This document shows positions 37,542 to 50,600 of a DNA stretch of 53,391 nt, piece after piece. Within the stretch, counting starts at the first letter, position 1; each line of letters opens with the position of its first letter. Location: positions 1 to 53,391 of the forward strand of contig NZ_JANFDG010000034.1 of assembly GCF_024609765.1 (NCBI RefSeq), given 5' to 3'. The position numbers were made by a program, and so were the translations under genes. Source of the stretch: Shinella pollutisoli. Its GTDB lineage: Bacteria > Pseudomonadota > Alphaproteobacteria > Rhizobiales > Rhizobiaceae. The notes under the pieces were generated by a model. It ran no database searches, was not told the origin of the DNA, and saw only the letters and a list, made by a program, of their open reading frames with translations.

Positions 37542-39287
37542 ATGACCATCAAGCTGCAGAAGCCGGACATCACTGAGCTGAAGCCCCGCATCACCGTCTT
37601 CGGTGTCGGCGGCGGCGGCGGCAACGCCGTCAACAACATGATCACCGCCGGCCTCGAAGGCGTCGACTTCGTCGTCGCCAACACCGACGCCCAGGCGCTG
37701 ACCATGACCAAGGCGACGCGCATCATCCAGATGGGCGTGCAGGTGACGGAAGGTCTCGGCGCCGGCTCGCAGCCGGAGGTCGGCCGCGCGGCCGCCGAGG
37801 AATGCATCGACGAGATCATCGATCACCTGAACGGCACCCACATGTGCTTCGTCACCGCCGGCATGGGCGGCGGCACCGGCACGGGCGCTGCGCCCATCGT
37901 CGCCCAGGCCGCCCGCAACAAGGGCATCCTGACGGTCGGCGTCGTCACCAAGCCGTTCCACTTCGAGGGCGGCCGGCGCATGCGCCTTGCCGAGGAAGGC
38001 ATCCAGGAGCTGCAGAAGTCGGTCGACACCCTGATCGTCATCCCCAACCAGAACCTGTTCCGCATCGCCAACGACAAGACCACCTTCGCCGACGCCTTCG
38101 CGATGGCCGACCAGGTGCTCTATTCGGGCGTCGCCTGCATCACCGACCTGATGGTCAAGGAAGGTCTGATCAACCTCGACTTCGCCGACGTCCGCTCGGT
38201 GATGCGCGAGATGGGCCGCGCCATGATGGGCACCGGCGAAGCCTCGGGCGAGGGCCGTGCCATGGCCGCCGCCGAAGCGGCGATCGCCAACCCGCTGCTC
38301 GACGAGACCTCGATGAAGGGCGCCCAGGGCCTCCTCATCTCGATCACCGGCGGCCGCGACCTCACGCTTTTCGAAGTGGACGAGGCGGCGACCCGCATCC
38401 GCGAGGAAGTCGATCCGGACGCCAACATCATCCTCGGCGCGACCTTCGACGAGGACCTCGAAGGCTTGATCCGTGTCTCCGTCGTGGCCACCGGCATCGA
38501 TCGCGCGGCCTCGGAGGTGGCTGCGCGTTCGGCTGACTTTCGCAGCGTCGGCAAGCCGCTGATCCGTCCCGCCGCCGCCGTCCCGGCGCAGCCGCAGCAC
38601 CAGGCTGCGGCCCCCGCGCCGCAGCCGGTCGCCCAGCCGCAGGCGGTCGCCCAGCAGCCTGCCGCCCAGCAGCCGGCCGCCGACGTCGATCCGATCGCCG
38701 ATGCGATCCGCGCCGCCGAGGCCAATCTCGACCGCGAGCTCGCCATTCCGGCCGCCCGTCCGGCTCCGGTCCAGCCGGCCGCCGTCGCCCAGGAGGACTT
38801 CCGTCCGCAGAGCCGGATCTTCGCCGCGCCCGCCGAGACGCCCGTCGTCCAGCGCGCCGTCCCGGCCCAGCCGCAGCCGGCTCCGGTCGCCCAGCATCGC
38901 ATCGAGCCGGTCGTCCGCCAGGAGCCGCAGGCCATGCGCATGCCGAAGATCGAGGACTTCCCGCCCGTCGTGAAGGCCGAGATCGACCACCGCGCCGTCC
39001 ACCAGCCGGCCGCCGGCCACCACGAGGAGCGCGGCCCGATGGGTCTCCTGAAGCGCATCACCTCCTCGCTCGGCCGCCGCGAGGAAGAGGAGGCGCACGC
39101 CTCCGCCGAGCCGGCGCAGGCCGCACCCGCCGCCCAGAGCCGCCGTCCGCTGTCGCCGGAAGCGAGCCTCTACGCGCCGCGCCGCGGCCAGCTCGACGAC
39201 CACGGCCGCGCCAATCCGCAGCCGCGTGCGCTCTCCGAGGACGACCAGCTCGAGATCCCGGCCTTCCTGCGCCGGCAGTCGAACTGA
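37542..39287 (+). CDS. ftsZ: Cell division protein FtsZ
   Basis: FtsZ is the tubulin-like GTPase that forms the Z ring. The 581-residue protein has a conserved globular part (about 12-330) with [14 protein letters not shown], the tubulin signature GGGTGTG (109-115) and the T7 loop [12 protein letters not shown] long Pro/Ala/Gln-rich linker (about 335-565) follows, with many QP and AP steps. The C-terminal peptide [12 protein letters not shown] binds FtsA and other partners. Such long linkers are usual in alphaproteobacteria. AAAGGAACGGG precedes the ATG, and an intrinsic terminator follows at 39313. Confidence 0.97.
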   Translation: MTIKLQKPDITELKPRITVFGVGGGGGNAVNNMITAGLEGVDFVVANTDAQALTMTKATRIIQMGVQVTEGLGAGSQPEVGRAAAEECIDEIIDHLNGTHMCFVTAGMGGGTGTGAAPIVAQAARNKGILTVGVVTKPFHFEGGRRMRLAEEGIQELQKSVDTLIVIPNQNLFRIANDKTTFADAFAMADQVLYSGVACITDLMVKEGLINLDFADVRSVMREMGRAMMGTGEASGEGRAMAAAEAAIANPLLDETSMKGAQGLLISITGGRDLTLFEVDEAATRIREEVDPDANIILGATFDEDLEGLIRVSVVATGIDRAASEVAARSADFRSVGKPLIRPAAAVPAQPQHQAAAPAPQPVAQPQAVAQQPAAQQPAADVDPIADAIRAAEANLDRELAIPAARPAPVQPAAVAQEDFRPQSRIFAAPAETPVVQRAVPAQPQPAPVAQHRIEPVVRQEPQAMRMPKIEDFPPVVKAEIDHRAVHQPAAGHHEERGPMGLLKRITSSLGRREEEEAHASAEPAQAAPAAQSRRPLSPEASLYAPRRGQLDDHGRANPQPRALSEDDQLEIPAFLRRQSN

Positions 39288-39312
39288 GGGCCCACAGGAA
39301 CGTGTGACGAAG

Positions 39313-39342
39313 ATGCCCGGGCCATGGTCCGGGCATTTTTTA
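39313..39342 (+). terminator. Rho-independent terminator after ftsZ
   Basis: ATGCCCGG (39313-39320) pairs with CCGGGCAT (39329-39336) around GCCATGGT, followed by TTTTTTATT. It ends the dcw transcript. The remaining 275 bases to lpxC contain inverted repeats at about 39541-39555 and 39577-39595 close to the gene start, but no gene. Confidence 0.9.
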
Positions 39343-39618
39343 TTCTGCAATCTTTCCAATGGCTTGAGGCGTCGCTCGCGCGTAACAGAGCGAAAGAAAC
39401 AGTGATTTGTATGACTGAGGTCGACCGACTAGATTTGCGATGAACCCGAAGGGCAGCCGGATTCGGACAATCGGCACATGGCGGATCGCTCCGGCGAATT
39501 CCACGCGCGCGACGGCCGTTGGCGGCGGCGATGCGCATGCCCGGGGACGTCCCGGAAGGGACCGCGACAGAAATCCCCGGCGCGGCATGCGCCGGCACTA
39601 AAGACGAGGCGAATGCAC

Positions 39619-40572
39619 ATGACGATCGGTATGCTCGGTTTCCAGACGACGGTGGCCAGTCCGGTGACGGTTTCGGGGACCGGCGTCCATTCCGGCGCGG
39701 CCGTGTCGATCACCTTCCACCCGGCCGAGGCCGACAGCGGCATCGTCTTCCAGCGCGTGCACGACGACGGCGCGGTCAGCGAATACCGTGCCGTCTCCTC
39801 GCAGGTCGGCAACACGGATCTGTGCACGGTGCTCGGCTTCTCGCCGGCGAAATCCATCGCCACGGTCGAGCACGTCATGGCCGCGCTCTATGCGCTCGGC
39901 CTCGACAACGTGCTGGTCGAGGTGCACGGCGCCGAGATGCCGATCATAGACGGCAGTTCCGCCCCCTTCATCGAGGCGATCGACCATGCAGGCCTCGTCC
40001 CGCTCGCCGTCAAGCGCCGCTATATCCGCATCGTCCGCACGGTCCGCGTCGAGGCGGGTGCGTCCTGGGCGGAGTTCTCCCCCCATGACGGCACGCGCTT
40101 CGAGGTGGAGATCGATTTCGACTGCCCGCTGATCGGCCGGCAGGCCTGGAGGGGCGACCTCACGCCGGCGACCTTCCGCAGGGAGCTTTCGCGCGCGCGC
40201 ACCTTCGGCTTCATGCGCGACGTCGAGCGGCTGTGGGCGTCGGGCCATGCGCTCGGCTCCTCGCTCGAGAACTCGGTCGTCATCTCCGACGACAACACGG
40301 TGGTCAATGTCGAGGGGCTGCGCTACGCCGACGAGTTCGTGCGCCACAAGACGCTCGACGCCGTGGGCGACCTTGCCCTTGCCGGCGCCCAGTTCATCGG
40401 CTGCTACCGCTCCTATCGCGGCGGCCACCGCATGAACGCCCACGCGCTGAAGGCGCTCCTCTCCGACCCCTCCGCCTACGAGGTGGTGGAAGCCTCGGGG
40501 GCGCGCGCGCGCGCCGGCCAGCGCGAGCTCATCGCCGTCAACGCGCCGGAATTCGCGCCCTGGTCCGCCTGA
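39619..40572 (+). CDS. lpxC: UDP-3-O-acyl-N-acetylglucosamine deacetylase
   Basis: LpxC catalyses the first committed step of lipid A synthesis and uses zinc. The 317-residue protein has zinc ligand His85 in TVEHVMAALYALG, His243 and Asp247 in RHKTLDAVGD, catalytic Asp251 and His270 in YRGGHRMNAHAL. QTTVASPVTVSGTGVHSG is the normal N-terminal part. I chose the ATG at 39619 because GAGG lies nine bases upstream. An ATG at 39613 is only three bases from it, and the open frame further upstream to 39478 has no family sequence. It lies after the ftsZ terminator. Confidence 0.95.
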   Translation: MTIGMLGFQTTVASPVTVSGTGVHSGAAVSITFHPAEADSGIVFQRVHDDGAVSEYRAVSSQVGNTDLCTVLGFSPAKSIATVEHVMAALYALGLDNVLVEVHGAEMPIIDGSSAPFIEAIDHAGLVPLAVKRRYIRIVRTVRVEAGASWAEFSPHDGTRFEVEIDFDCPLIGRQAWRGDLTPATFRRELSRARTFGFMRDVERLWASGHALGSSLENSVVISDDNTVVNVEGLRYADEFVRHKTLDAVGDLALAGAQFIGCYRSYRGGHRMNAHALKALLSDPSAYEVVEASGARARAGQRELIAVNAPEFAPWSA

Positions 40573-40717
40573 GGCGGAAGCGCGACACCCCATGCACGGC
40601 TTGCCATAAAAATGCGTTAATGCGCCGCCATGGCGTTGCGGTCCGCGCTCATTTGGAGATAGAAACGCGGGTCATGAGGCCTGCCCGCATCGGGCGCCGC
40701 CGATTTGGGATTGTCAG

Positions 40718-41584
40718 ATGGTAGTTGCAGGGTCAATTGGTGTGAAGAAGACGGCGCGCATCGTCTATCTGGCGCTCGCCGCCGCGGCATCGGCTGCCGT
40801 GCTCTCGGCGTGCCAGACCGATCCGGACATCGACATCACGAAGCTGGAAGCCGACAACGATCCGCCGGACGTGCTCTACAACCAAGGCCTCGCCAACCTG
40901 CAGGCCGGCAAGGTCGGCGAGGCGGGCCGCAAGTTCGAGGCCGTCGACCGCCAGCATCCCTTCTCCGAGCAGGCCCGCAAGGCGCTCGTCATGAACGCCT
41001 TCGTCAACTACCGCCAGGGCCGCAACGAGGAGGCGATCACCGCGGGCAAGCGCTACCTCAGCCTCTATCCGCAGTCCGAGGACGCAGCCTATGCGCAATA
41101 TATCGTCGGGCTCGCCTACTGGAAGCAGATCCCCAGCGTGACGCAGGACCAGCGCGCCGCCGCCCAGACCATCGAGGCGATGCAGGCCGTCGTCGACAAC
41201 TATCCGGACTCCGAATATGTCGAGGACGCGCAGACGAAGATCCGCTTCGCCCGTGACCAGCTCGCCGGCAAGGAGATGCAAGTCGGCCGCTACTATCTGG
41301 AGCGCAAGGAGTTCATCGCCGCTGTGAGCCGCTTCCGCACCGTCGTCGAGCAGTATCCGACCACCAACCAGATCGAGGAGGCGCTCGCGCGCCTGGTCGA
41401 GGCCTATTACGCGATGGGCCTCGCCAGCGAGGCGCAGACGGCGGCCGCCGTGCTCGGTCACAACTACCCGGACAGCCAGTGGTATGCCGACAGCTACAAG
41501 CTCCTGCAGAGCAAGGGGCTGGAGCCGCGGGAAAACTCCGGGTCCTGGATCTCGCGCGCCGGCAAGAAGCTGATCGGCGCCTGA
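40718..41584 (+). CDS. bamD: Outer membrane assembly lipoprotein BamD
   Basis: BamD is the essential lipoprotein of the BAM complex that inserts beta-barrel proteins in the outer membrane. The 288-residue protein has a lipobox (VLSAC, Cys32) and about five TPR-like repeats (about 50-265), with [33 protein letters not shown] and [27 protein letters not shown] segments. GGGA lies seven bases before the ATG. Downstream recN starts 19 bases later, so the two may be co-transcribed. The lpxC-bamD-recN-ligA order fits Rhizobiales. Confidence 0.94.
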   Translation: MVVAGSIGVKKTARIVYLALAAAASAAVLSACQTDPDIDITKLEADNDPPDVLYNQGLANLQAGKVGEAGRKFEAVDRQHPFSEQARKALVMNAFVNYRQGRNEEAITAGKRYLSLYPQSEDAAYAQYIVGLAYWKQIPSVTQDQRAAAQTIEAMQAVVDNYPDSEYVEDAQTKIRFARDQLAGKEMQVGRYYLERKEFIAAVSRFRTVVEQYPTTNQIEEALARLVEAYYAMGLASEAQTAAAVLGHNYPDSQWYADSYKLLQSKGLEPRENSGSWISRAGKKLIGA

Positions 41585-41603
41585 CCGGAGAGACGCGCCG
41601 GCC

Positions 41604-43274
41604 ATGCTTTCGCAGCTGTCGATCCGCGATATCGTCCTGATCGAGAGGCTGGATCTCGGCTTCGAGCCCGGCCTTTCCGTGCTGACGGGCGAGACGGGGG
41701 CCGGCAAGTCCATCCTGCTCGACAGCCTCTCGCTGGCGCTCGGCGGGCGCGGCGACGGCTCGCTCGTGCGCCACGGCGCGGAGCGCGGGCAGGTGACGGC
41801 CGTGTTCGACGTGCCGGCGGGACACGCGGTGCGCGACCTCCTGCACGACAACGGCATCGACGACGACGGCGACCTCATCTTCCGCCGCCAGCAATCGGCC
41901 GACGGGCGCACCCGCGCCTTCGTCAACGACCAGCCCGTCTCCGTCCAGCTGATGCGCCAGGCCGGCCAGCTCCTCGTCGAGATCCACGGCCAGCACGACG
42001 ACCGCGCGCTGGTCGACGCCGACGCCCACCGCCTGCTGCTCGACGCCTTCGGCGGCCTCGCCGAGGCGGTCGCGGACGTGGGCGCCCTTTTCCGCCAGTG
42101 GAAGGAGGCCGACCGGACGCTCCGCCGCCATCGCGAGAAGGTTGAGGCGGCCGCGCGCGAGGCCGACTACCTGCGCGCCTCCGTCGAGGAGCTGGAGGTG
42201 CTCTCGCCGCAGGACGGCGAGGAGGACGAGCTTGCGGACAAGCGCGCCCGGATGATGAAGGCCGAGCGGATTGCCGGCGACATCAACGAGGCGAGCGAGT
42301 TCCTGAACGGCCATGCCTCGCCCGTGCCGCTGATCGCCTCGATGGTGCGGCGGCTGGAGCGCAAGAGCCACGAGGCGCCGGGGCTCCTGGAGGAGACGGT
42401 CGACCTGCTCGACCAGGCGCTGAACCTGCTTTCCGACGCGCAGATGGCCGTGGAGGCGGCGCTGCGCAAGACCGAATACGACCCGAAGGAGCTGGAGCGC
42501 ACGGAGGAGCGGCTCTTCGCGCTGCGCGCCGCCGCCCGCAAATATTCCGTGCCGGTCGCCGGCCTGCCGGCGCTGGCGGCGAGGATGATCGCCGATCTCG
42601 CCGATCTCGACGCCGGCGAGGAGAAGCTCACGCAGTTCGAGGCCCGGCTCGCCGAGACGCGCGCCGCCTATGACGCCGCCGCCCGCTCGCTCTCCGAGCG
42701 GCGCCATCACGCGGCCGAGGCGCTTGCCGCCGCCGTGATGGCGGAGCTGCCGGCGCTGAAGCTGGAGCGGGCGCGCTTTACCGTCGAGATCGTCACCGAT
42801 CCGGAGGGCGGCGCGGAGGAGGGGATCGACCGCGTCGCGTTCCACGTCCAGACCAATCCCGGCACGCGGCCGGGGCCGATCATGAAGGTCGCCTCCGGCG
42901 GCGAGCTGTCGCGTTTCCTGCTGGCGCTGAAGGTGGCGCTCGCCGACCGCGGCTCCGCCCCGACGCTGGTCTTCGACGAGATCGACACGGGCGTGGGCGG
43001 CGCGGTGGCGGATGCGATCGGCCAGCGGCTGAAGCGGCTTTCCTCCACGGTGCAGGTGCTCTCCGTCACCCATGCGCCGCAGGTCGCGGCGCGCGCGGCA
43101 ACCCATCTCCTGATCTCCAAGGGTCCGGTCGAGGGCGGCGAGGCGGTCGCCACCCGCGTCGCCCGCATGGACGACGGCGCGCGCACCGAGGAGATCGCCC
43201 GCATGCTCGCCGGCGCCTCCGTGACGGACGAGGCGCGGGCGGCGGCGGCGCGGCTGCTGTCGGGCGGGGGGTAG
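41604..43274 (+). CDS. recN: DNA repair protein RecN
   Basis: RecN is an SMC-like ATPase that acts in double-strand break repair. The 556-residue protein has the Walker A GETGAGKS (29-36), EIHGQHDDRALVD, a central coiled coil (about 165-375) and the C-terminal ABC half with VASGGELSRFLLALKVAL (signature) and TLVFDEIDTGVGG (Walker B), then VLSVTHAPQVAARA. Length and order are normal. A LexA site is not obvious upstream, as expected if it is read from the bamD promoter. Confidence 0.96.
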   Translation: MLSQLSIRDIVLIERLDLGFEPGLSVLTGETGAGKSILLDSLSLALGGRGDGSLVRHGAERGQVTAVFDVPAGHAVRDLLHDNGIDDDGDLIFRRQQSADGRTRAFVNDQPVSVQLMRQAGQLLVEIHGQHDDRALVDADAHRLLLDAFGGLAEAVADVGALFRQWKEADRTLRRHREKVEAAAREADYLRASVEELEVLSPQDGEEDELADKRARMMKAERIAGDINEASEFLNGHASPVPLIASMVRRLERKSHEAPGLLEETVDLLDQALNLLSDAQMAVEAALRKTEYDPKELERTEERLFALRAAARKYSVPVAGLPALAARMIADLADLDAGEEKLTQFEARLAETRAAYDAAARSLSERRHHAAEALAAAVMAELPALKLERARFTVEIVTDPEGGAEEGIDRVAFHVQTNPGTRPGPIMKVASGGELSRFLLALKVALADRGSAPTLVFDEIDTGVGGAVADAIGQRLKRLSSTVQVLSVTHAPQVAARAATHLLISKGPVEGGEAVATRVARMDDGARTEEIARMLAGASVTDEARAAAARLLSGGG

Positions 43275-43289
43275 GGGAGGCCGCGTTCG

Positions 43290-43436
43290 CCCCTCATCCG
43301 GCCTGCCGGCCACCTTCTCCCCGCTTGCGGGGAGAAGGGATATGCGGCAATGTTTTCCTCGCTAGGGAAGGGAAGCCCTCGCGGCTTGCCCCTTCTCCCC
43401 GCTTGCGGGGAGAAGGTCGCGGCAGCGGGATGAGGG
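43290..43436. repeat. Rhizobial mosaic intergenic repeat (RIME-type), copy 3
   Basis: It starts CCCCTCATCCGGCCTGCCGG and ends GGGATGAGGGG. Two CTTCTCCCCGC-TT-GCGGGGAGAAGG hairpins enclose a unique middle of about 45 bases. It fills most of the 226-base recN-ligA gap and may separate the two transcripts. It is most like copy 1. Confidence 0.85.
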
Positions 43437-43473
43437 GCAGGGGCCACCTTTTCTTTCGCCAAGTTTGCTCTAA

Positions 43474-45657
<2,184 letters not shown>

Positions 45658-45705
45658 GGGGACACCGTGACATCTCTCTGCCTTGCAGGGCCGGCGGATG
45701 TCCGG

Positions 45706-45842
45706 CCCCTCATCCGGCCTGCCGGCCACCTTCTCCCCGCAGGCGGGGAGAGGGGATATGCCGCGCCGTTCCCCAACCCGATACCGTCCGCAGGGCAAGT
45801 CCCCTCTCCTCGCTTGCGGAGAGAGGATCAGGATGAGGGGCA
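45706..45842. repeat. Rhizobial mosaic intergenic repeat (RIME-type), copy 4
   Basis: It starts CCCCTCATCCGG and ends GGATGAGGGGC. The first hairpin CTTCTCCCCGC-AG-GCGGGGAGAGG is good. The second (TCTCCTCGCTTGCGGAGAGA) has decayed. It lies between the convergent ligA and DEAD-box genes, where it may act as a two-way terminator. Confidence 0.8.
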
Positions 45843-45907
45843 GGCTTGCATGACGATAGTCCCGCCCTTGAGAGGACACGCTGGCGGGAAGGGGTGAACC
45901 CTCCCGA

Positions 45908-47779
45908 TCAATATTGCTTCTTCTTGCCCGTGGGCTTCGCCGGTCCCTTGCCGTCCGCGGCCGGCCGCGCCTTGGCGAATTTCGGCTTGAATGGCTTTTC
46001 CCCCTTGAAGGGTTTTTCGCCCTTGAACGGCTTGCCGGCCTTGCGGTCCGCTTCGCCCTCGGCCGGGCGGCGATCCTTGCGGGGCTTGTCGTCGAAGCTG
46101 CGCTTCGGCGCGAAGCCCTCTCGACGCTCGAAGTCGCGGGGGGCGGCCGAGAGGTCGGGCGTGCCCTTCAGCGCGGTCACGCGGATGCCGCGCTCCAGCA
46201 TGCCGTTCGGGCCGAGCGCGCCGAGGAAGCCGTCGACGGCGTCCGCCGCAAGCTCGATGTAGGTCTCCTCCGGCTGCATCTTGATGGCGCCGATCTCGTT
46301 TTTGGTGATGTTGCCGTTGCGGCAGAGCATGGGGATCAGCCAGCGCGGCTCGGCGCGCTGCTTGCGGCCGACCGAGACGGAGATCCATCGGCTCGCCCCG
46401 AAGGCCTCGCGCGGGCGCTTCGGTTCGCGCGGGGCCTCGCCGTCGCGCGGCTTGCGGGCGTCGAGCGAGACGGGGATCAGGTCTTCCGGCGCCGAGCGGC
46501 CGGCCTTGAAGAAGCGGCCGACGGCGGCGGCGAGGCTGCGGGCGTCGAAGCGGGCGACGAGCGCGTCCACAGTCGCGGCCTCGTCCTCGCCGATCGGGTC
46601 GGTCAGCAGCGGATCGGAAAGCAGGCGCTCGTCGTCGCGGGCGAGGATGTCCTCGGCCGAGGGCGGCGTCGCCCAGGTGGCCTTGAGGTTGCCCATCTGC
46701 AAGAGGCGCTCGGCCTTGCGGCGGGCGGAAAGCGGCACGATCAGCGCGCTCACCCCCTTGCGGCCGGCGCGGCCGGTGCGGCCGGAGCGGTGCAGCAGGG
46801 TCTCCGGGTTGGTCGGCAGGTCGGCATGGACGACCAGCTCCAGGTTCGGCAGGTCGATGCCGCGGGCGGCGACGTCGGTGGCGATGCAGACCCGGGCGCG
46901 GCCGTCGCGCATCGCCTGCAGCGCATGGGTGCGCTCGTTCTGGCTGAGCTCGCCGGACAGCGCCACGACCGAGAAGCCGCGGTTGTTGAAGCGGGCCGTC
47001 AGGTGGTTCACCGCCGCGCGCGTCGAGCAGAAGACGATGGCGTTCTGCGCATCGTAGTAGCGCAGCACGTTGATGATGGCGTTCTCGCGGTCGGAGGGCG
47101 AGACGAGCAGGGCGCGGTAGTCGATGTCGACATGCTGCGAGCGTTCGGCCGCCGTGGAGATGCGCAGCGCGTCGCGCTGGTAGTTGGCGGCGAGCGCGGC
47201 GATCTCCTTCGGCACGGTGGCGGAGAACATCAGCGTGCGCCGGTCCTCGGGCGCGGCCTCGAGAATGAATTCCAGGTCCTCGCGAAAACCGAGGTCGAGC
47301 ATCTCGTCGGCCTCGTCCAGCACGACGGCGCGGAGATTCGTCAGGTCGAGGCTGCCGCGGGTGATGTGGTCGCGCAGCCGCCCCGGCGTGCCGACGACGA
47401 TATGGGCGCCGCGTTCGAGCGCGCGCCGCTCGGTGCGCATGTCCATGCCGCCGACGCAGGAGGCCATGGCGGCCCCCGTCAGCTCGTAGAGCCATTCGAG
47501 CTCGCGCTTGACCTGAAGCGCAAGCTCGCGTGTGGGCGCGATGACGAGGGCGAGCGGGCTTTCGGCGCGGCCGAAGCGCTCCTCGCCGGCAAGCAGCGTC
47601 GGGGCGAGCGCCAGGCCGAAGGCGACGGTCTTGCCGGAGCCGGTCTGGGCGGAGACGAGGGCGTCGGCATGGCCGATCGCCGGGTCGGACACGGAAAGCT
47701 GCACCGGCGTCAGGGTGGTGTAGCCGCGTTTTTCCAACGCCTTTGCCATGGCCGGGGCCAGGCCTTCGAAATTCTGCAT
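45908..47779 (-). CDS. DEAD-box RNA helicase with DbpA-type RNA-binding domain
   Basis: The 623-residue enzyme unwinds RNA using ATP. Residues 1-370 are the two RecA domains: Q motif near 25, AQTGSGKT (44-51), [13 protein letters not shown] (155-158), SAT, and [11 protein letters not shown] DbpA RNA-binding domain follows (about 460-540, [22 protein letters not shown] and [12 protein letters not shown]), which in DbpA recognises 23S rRNA, so a role in large-subunit assembly is likely. The tail (about 550-623) is Lys/Pro/Arg-rich and repeats the unit KPFKGE. I use the Met at 47779, as a longer frame has no family residues. It is divergent from panC across 257 bases. Confidence 0.92.
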   Translation of the reverse strand: MQNFEGLAPAMAKALEKRGYTTLTPVQLSVSDPAIGHADALVSAQTGSGKTVAFGLALAPTLLAGEERFGRAESPLALVIAPTRELALQVKRELEWLYELTGAAMASCVGGMDMRTERRALERGAHIVVGTPGRLRDHITRGSLDLTNLRAVVLDEADEMLDLGFREDLEFILEAAPEDRRTLMFSATVPKEIAALAANYQRDALRISTAAERSQHVDIDYRALLVSPSDRENAIINVLRYYDAQNAIVFCSTRAAVNHLTARFNNRGFSVVALSGELSQNERTHALQAMRDGRARVCIATDVAARGIDLPNLELVVHADLPTNPETLLHRSGRTGRAGRKGVSALIVPLSARRKAERLLQMGNLKATWATPPSAEDILARDDERLLSDPLLTDPIGEDEAATVDALVARFDARSLAAAVGRFFKAGRSAPEDLIPVSLDARKPRDGEAPREPKRPREAFGASRWISVSVGRKQRAEPRWLIPMLCRNGNITKNEIGAIKMQPEETYIELAADAVDGFLGALGPNGMLERGIRVTALKGTPDLSAAPRDFERREGFAPKRSFDDKPRKDRRPAEGEADRKAGKPFKGEKPFKGEKPFKPKFAKARPAADGKGPAKPTGKKKQY

Positions 47780-48036
47780 CGGGGATCTTTCGGAATTCGG
47801 GTTCTGCGGCCGCCTTGCGGCCGGCATCTAGCCCCGGCGGGATACGCCGGGCCTTTCTCGTCCGCTTCCTAATGCGCGGCGCGGCAAAAGTACAGTGCGC
47901 AATGCGCAGGGCTGCCATCGGCGCGGGCGTGGTTTGCCGATTGTCTTTTTGCGCTGCACAAGATAGAAAGCGCCCGCTTCCTCCGCCTGGAGGAGGCATC
48001 GCCCGCGGGAGAGGGCGAGGGCAGGGAGACGCGTCG

Positions 48037-48918
48037 ATGCAGACCTTCACCACCATCGCGGACTTGCGCGCGGCGCTTGCTCCCCACCGGCGGGCCGGCC
48101 GCTCGATCGGCCTCGTGCCGACCATGGGCTATCTCCATGTCGGCCACATGGCGCTCGCACGCCGGGCCCGGGCGGAAAACGACGTCGTGGTGGCGACGAT
48201 CTTCGTCAATCCGCTGCAGTTCGGGGCGAACGAGGACCTCGCGCGCTACCCGCGCGATCTTGCGCGCGACCAGGCGATGCTGGAAGCGGAGGGCGTCGAC
48301 TTCCTCTTCGCGCCGACGGTCGCCGACATGTATCCGCGGCCGATGGAGACGGTGGTGGACGTGCCGAAGCTCGGGAGCGAGCTGGAAGGCGCCGTGCGCC
48401 CCGGCCATTTCGCCGGGGTGGCGACGGTGGTGACGAAGCTCTTCAACATCGCCCAGCCGGACCGCGCCTATTTCGGCGAGAAGGATTTCCAGCAGCTCGC
48501 CATCATCCGCCGCATGGCCGGGGACCTCGCCCAGCCCGTCGCCGTGATCGGCGTGCCGACCGTGCGCGAGGCGGACGGGCTCGCCTGTTCGTCGCGCAAC
48601 GTCTATCTCTCGGCCGAAGAGCGGGCGGCGGCCGTCGTCGTGCCGCGTGCTCTGGAGGCGGCGGAAGCGCTCGTCGCCGCCGGCGAGACCGATCCGAAGC
48701 GCCTCGAAGCGGAAGTCCGCGCCTTCATCGCCCGCGAGCCGCTGGCCGCGGCGGAGGTGGTGGCGGTGCGCGATCCGGAAACGCTCGCCGAGGTGGGGCA
48801 AATCGGCGAAAGGCCGGTTCTTTTGTTGCTTTTCGTGCGCTTTGGGGGCACGAAACTCCTCGACAACCGGGTCATCGACCCGAAAATCCTTGAGACCGCG
48901 AAGGGTGTCCAGCGATGA
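48037..48918 (+). CDS. panC: Pantothenate synthetase (pantoate:beta-alanine ligase)
   Basis: PanC joins pantoate and beta-alanine with ATP, the last step in pantothenate synthesis. The 293-residue protein has [17 protein letters not shown], where the usual PTMGALHxGH motif carries Tyr for Ala, [17 protein letters not shown] [33 protein letters not shown], and [12 protein letters not shown]. All nucleotide-contact residues I can see are kept. GGGAG lies before the ATG at 48037. The frame is open upstream to 47743 but that part has no family sequence. The stop overlaps panB (ATGA). Confidence 0.95.
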   Translation: MQTFTTIADLRAALAPHRRAGRSIGLVPTMGYLHVGHMALARRARAENDVVVATIFVNPLQFGANEDLARYPRDLARDQAMLEAEGVDFLFAPTVADMYPRPMETVVDVPKLGSELEGAVRPGHFAGVATVVTKLFNIAQPDRAYFGEKDFQQLAIIRRMAGDLAQPVAVIGVPTVREADGLACSSRNVYLSAEERAAAVVVPRALEAAEALVAAGETDPKRLEAEVRAFIAREPLAAAEVVAVRDPETLAEVGQIGERPVLLLLFVRFGGTKLLDNRVIDPKILETAKGVQR

Positions 48919-49739
48919 GTGTACATACAGCCAAGCGCCGGCTTGCCCCGGCCGACATCAAGGCGCTCAAGGGCGAGCGGCCGATCGTCAGCCTCACCGC
49001 CTATACGACGCCGGTCGCCAAGCTGATGGACCAGCACGTCGATTTCATCCTCGTCGGCGATTCGCTCGGCATGGTGCTCTACGGCCTCGATTCCACTGTC
49101 GGCGTGACCATCGAGATGATGATCGCCCACGGCCAGGCCGTCATGCGCGGCTCGTCCAGCGCCTGCATCGTCGTCGACCTGCCGTTCGGCTCCTACCAGG
49201 AATCGAAGGAGCAGGCCTTCCGCACCGCCGCGCGCATCCTCAAGGAGACGGGCTGCAGCGCCGTCAAGCTGGAGGGGGGCGCGGAGATGGCCGAGACGGT
49301 GCATTTCCTCACGCAGCGCGGCATTCCGGTGCTCGGCCATGTCGGCCTGATGCCGCAGCTCATCAACACGACGGGCGGCTACCGCTCGCTCGGCCGCAGC
49401 GACCGCGAGGTGGAGAAGATCCGCCGCGACGCCGCGGCGATCGAGGAGGCGGGTGCCTTCGCCTTCGTCATCGAGGGCACGGTCGAGCCGCTGGCGCGCG
49501 AGATCACCGAGACGGCGACCATCCCGACCATCGGCATCGGCGCCTCGCCGGCCTGCGACGGGCAGGTGCTGGTCGTCGACGACGTGCTCGGCATCTTCAC
49601 CGATTTCAAGCCGCGCTTCGTCAAGCATTTCGCCAACCTGGCGCCGGTGATGAGCGAGGCCTTCGCCACCTATGCGGAGGAGGTGAAGGCGCGCAGCTTC
49701 CCGGGACCGGAGCACACGTTCCAGCTCCGCAAGGGCTGA
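48915..49739 (+). CDS. panB: 3-methyl-2-oxobutanoate hydroxymethyltransferase
   Basis: PanB makes ketopantoate from 2-oxoisovalerate and methylene-THF, the first step of the pathway. The 274-residue protein has [30 protein letters not shown] (with the metal-binding Asp in VGDS), [43 protein letters not shown] and [21 protein letters not shown]. It begins inside the panC stop, so panC-panB is a translationally coupled pair. Confidence 0.96.
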   Translation: MSVHTAKRRLAPADIKALKGERPIVSLTAYTTPVAKLMDQHVDFILVGDSLGMVLYGLDSTVGVTIEMMIAHGQAVMRGSSSACIVVDLPFGSYQESKEQAFRTAARILKETGCSAVKLEGGAEMAETVHFLTQRGIPVLGHVGLMPQLINTTGGYRSLGRSDREVEKIRRDAAAIEEAGAFAFVIEGTVEPLAREITETATIPTIGIGASPACDGQVLVVDDVLGIFTDFKPRFVKHFANLAPVMSEAFATYAEEVKARSFPGPEHTFQLRKG

Positions 49740-49862
49740 GCATCGGCGGCGGGCGGCCGCAAGGGCCGATGGATCAGCGCCGTTGATCCTCATATCAGGC
49801 TTATTGGTTTGCCGCGGGCGGCCCGCTGCCCTATGTCGTTCGCTCCACGATCAGGACATGTC

Positions 49863-50597
49863 ATGACTCCCGAGACCTATCAGGAAATCCGCGACGCCGC
49901 GCGGCGCGGTTTCGCGGTGGTGATTTCCGCCGCCCCGTTCGGCATCCTCTTCGGCGCCGTCGCCGTCGACAACGGGCTGACCATCGCCGAGGCGGCGCTG
50001 ATGAGCGCCACCGTCTATGCCGGCGCGAGCCAGCTCGTCGGCGTCGAGCTGTTCAGCCACCACGTCGCGCCCTGGCTGATCGTCCTGTCGATCTTCGCGG
50101 TGAATTTCCGCCACGTGCTCTATTCGGCGGCGATCGCCAAGCATATCCGCCATTTCAGCCTGTGGCAGAAATGCGTCGGCTTCTTCCTGCTGATCGATCC
50201 GCTGTTTGCCGAGAGCGAGCGGCGGGGCGATGCCGGCATCCGCATCGGCTTCGTCTGGTATCTCGTGCTGGGCCTCAGCGTCTATGTGCCGTGGCTCGTG
50301 CTGACGGTGCTCGGCGGCGTGCTCGGCAACCTGATCGGCGATCCGGAGGCGATCGGCATCGACGTGCTCCTGCCGATCTATTTCATGGGCCTCGTGCTCG
50401 GCTTCCGCAGCCGGGCCAACTGGCTGCCGGTCGTCGTCGCCTCGGCGGCGGGCTCGATCCTGGCGCTGCACTTCGTCGGCTCGCCCTGGCACGTGAGCCT
50501 CGGCGCGCTTGCCGGCATCGCCGTCGCAGCACTCCTGCCGCTCGACGGCGACGAGGCGGGGGCGCCGGTCGGCGACCCGGTCGAGGGGGAGGCTTAG
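49863..50597 (+). CDS. azlC: AzlC-family branched-chain amino acid exporter, large subunit
   Basis: AzlC and AzlD form a two-part exporter in the inner membrane. This 244-residue protein has about six to seven hydrophobic segments and the family N-terminal GFAVVISAAPFGILFGAVAVDNGLTIAEA, then MSATVYAGASQLVGVELF and VNFRHVLYSAAIAKHIR. I start it at the ATG at 49863 with AGGA upstream. A TTG at 49809 is open but unlikely. azlD starts four bases after the stop. Branched-chain substrates are known for the family in Bacillus and Corynebacterium; the substrate here is inferred. Confidence 0.9.
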   Translation: MTPETYQEIRDAARRGFAVVISAAPFGILFGAVAVDNGLTIAEAALMSATVYAGASQLVGVELFSHHVAPWLIVLSIFAVNFRHVLYSAAIAKHIRHFSLWQKCVGFFLLIDPLFAESERRGDAGIRIGFVWYLVLGLSVYVPWLVLTVLGGVLGNLIGDPEAIGIDVLLPIYFMGLVLGFRSRANWLPVVVASAAGSILALHFVGSPWHVSLGALAGIAVAALLPLDGDEAGAPVGDPVEGEA

Positions 50598-50600
50598 GCC

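Noticed and set aside
35847-39359. A minus-strand open frame of 1170 codons opposite ftsQ, ftsA and ftsZ
   Set aside because: It is a by-product of GC-rich third positions on the coding strand. Its translation is low in complexity (Arg, Gly, Ala, Asp) and matches no family, while the plus-strand genes are certain. The same holds for the long antisense frames opposite murE-mraY, recN and ligA.
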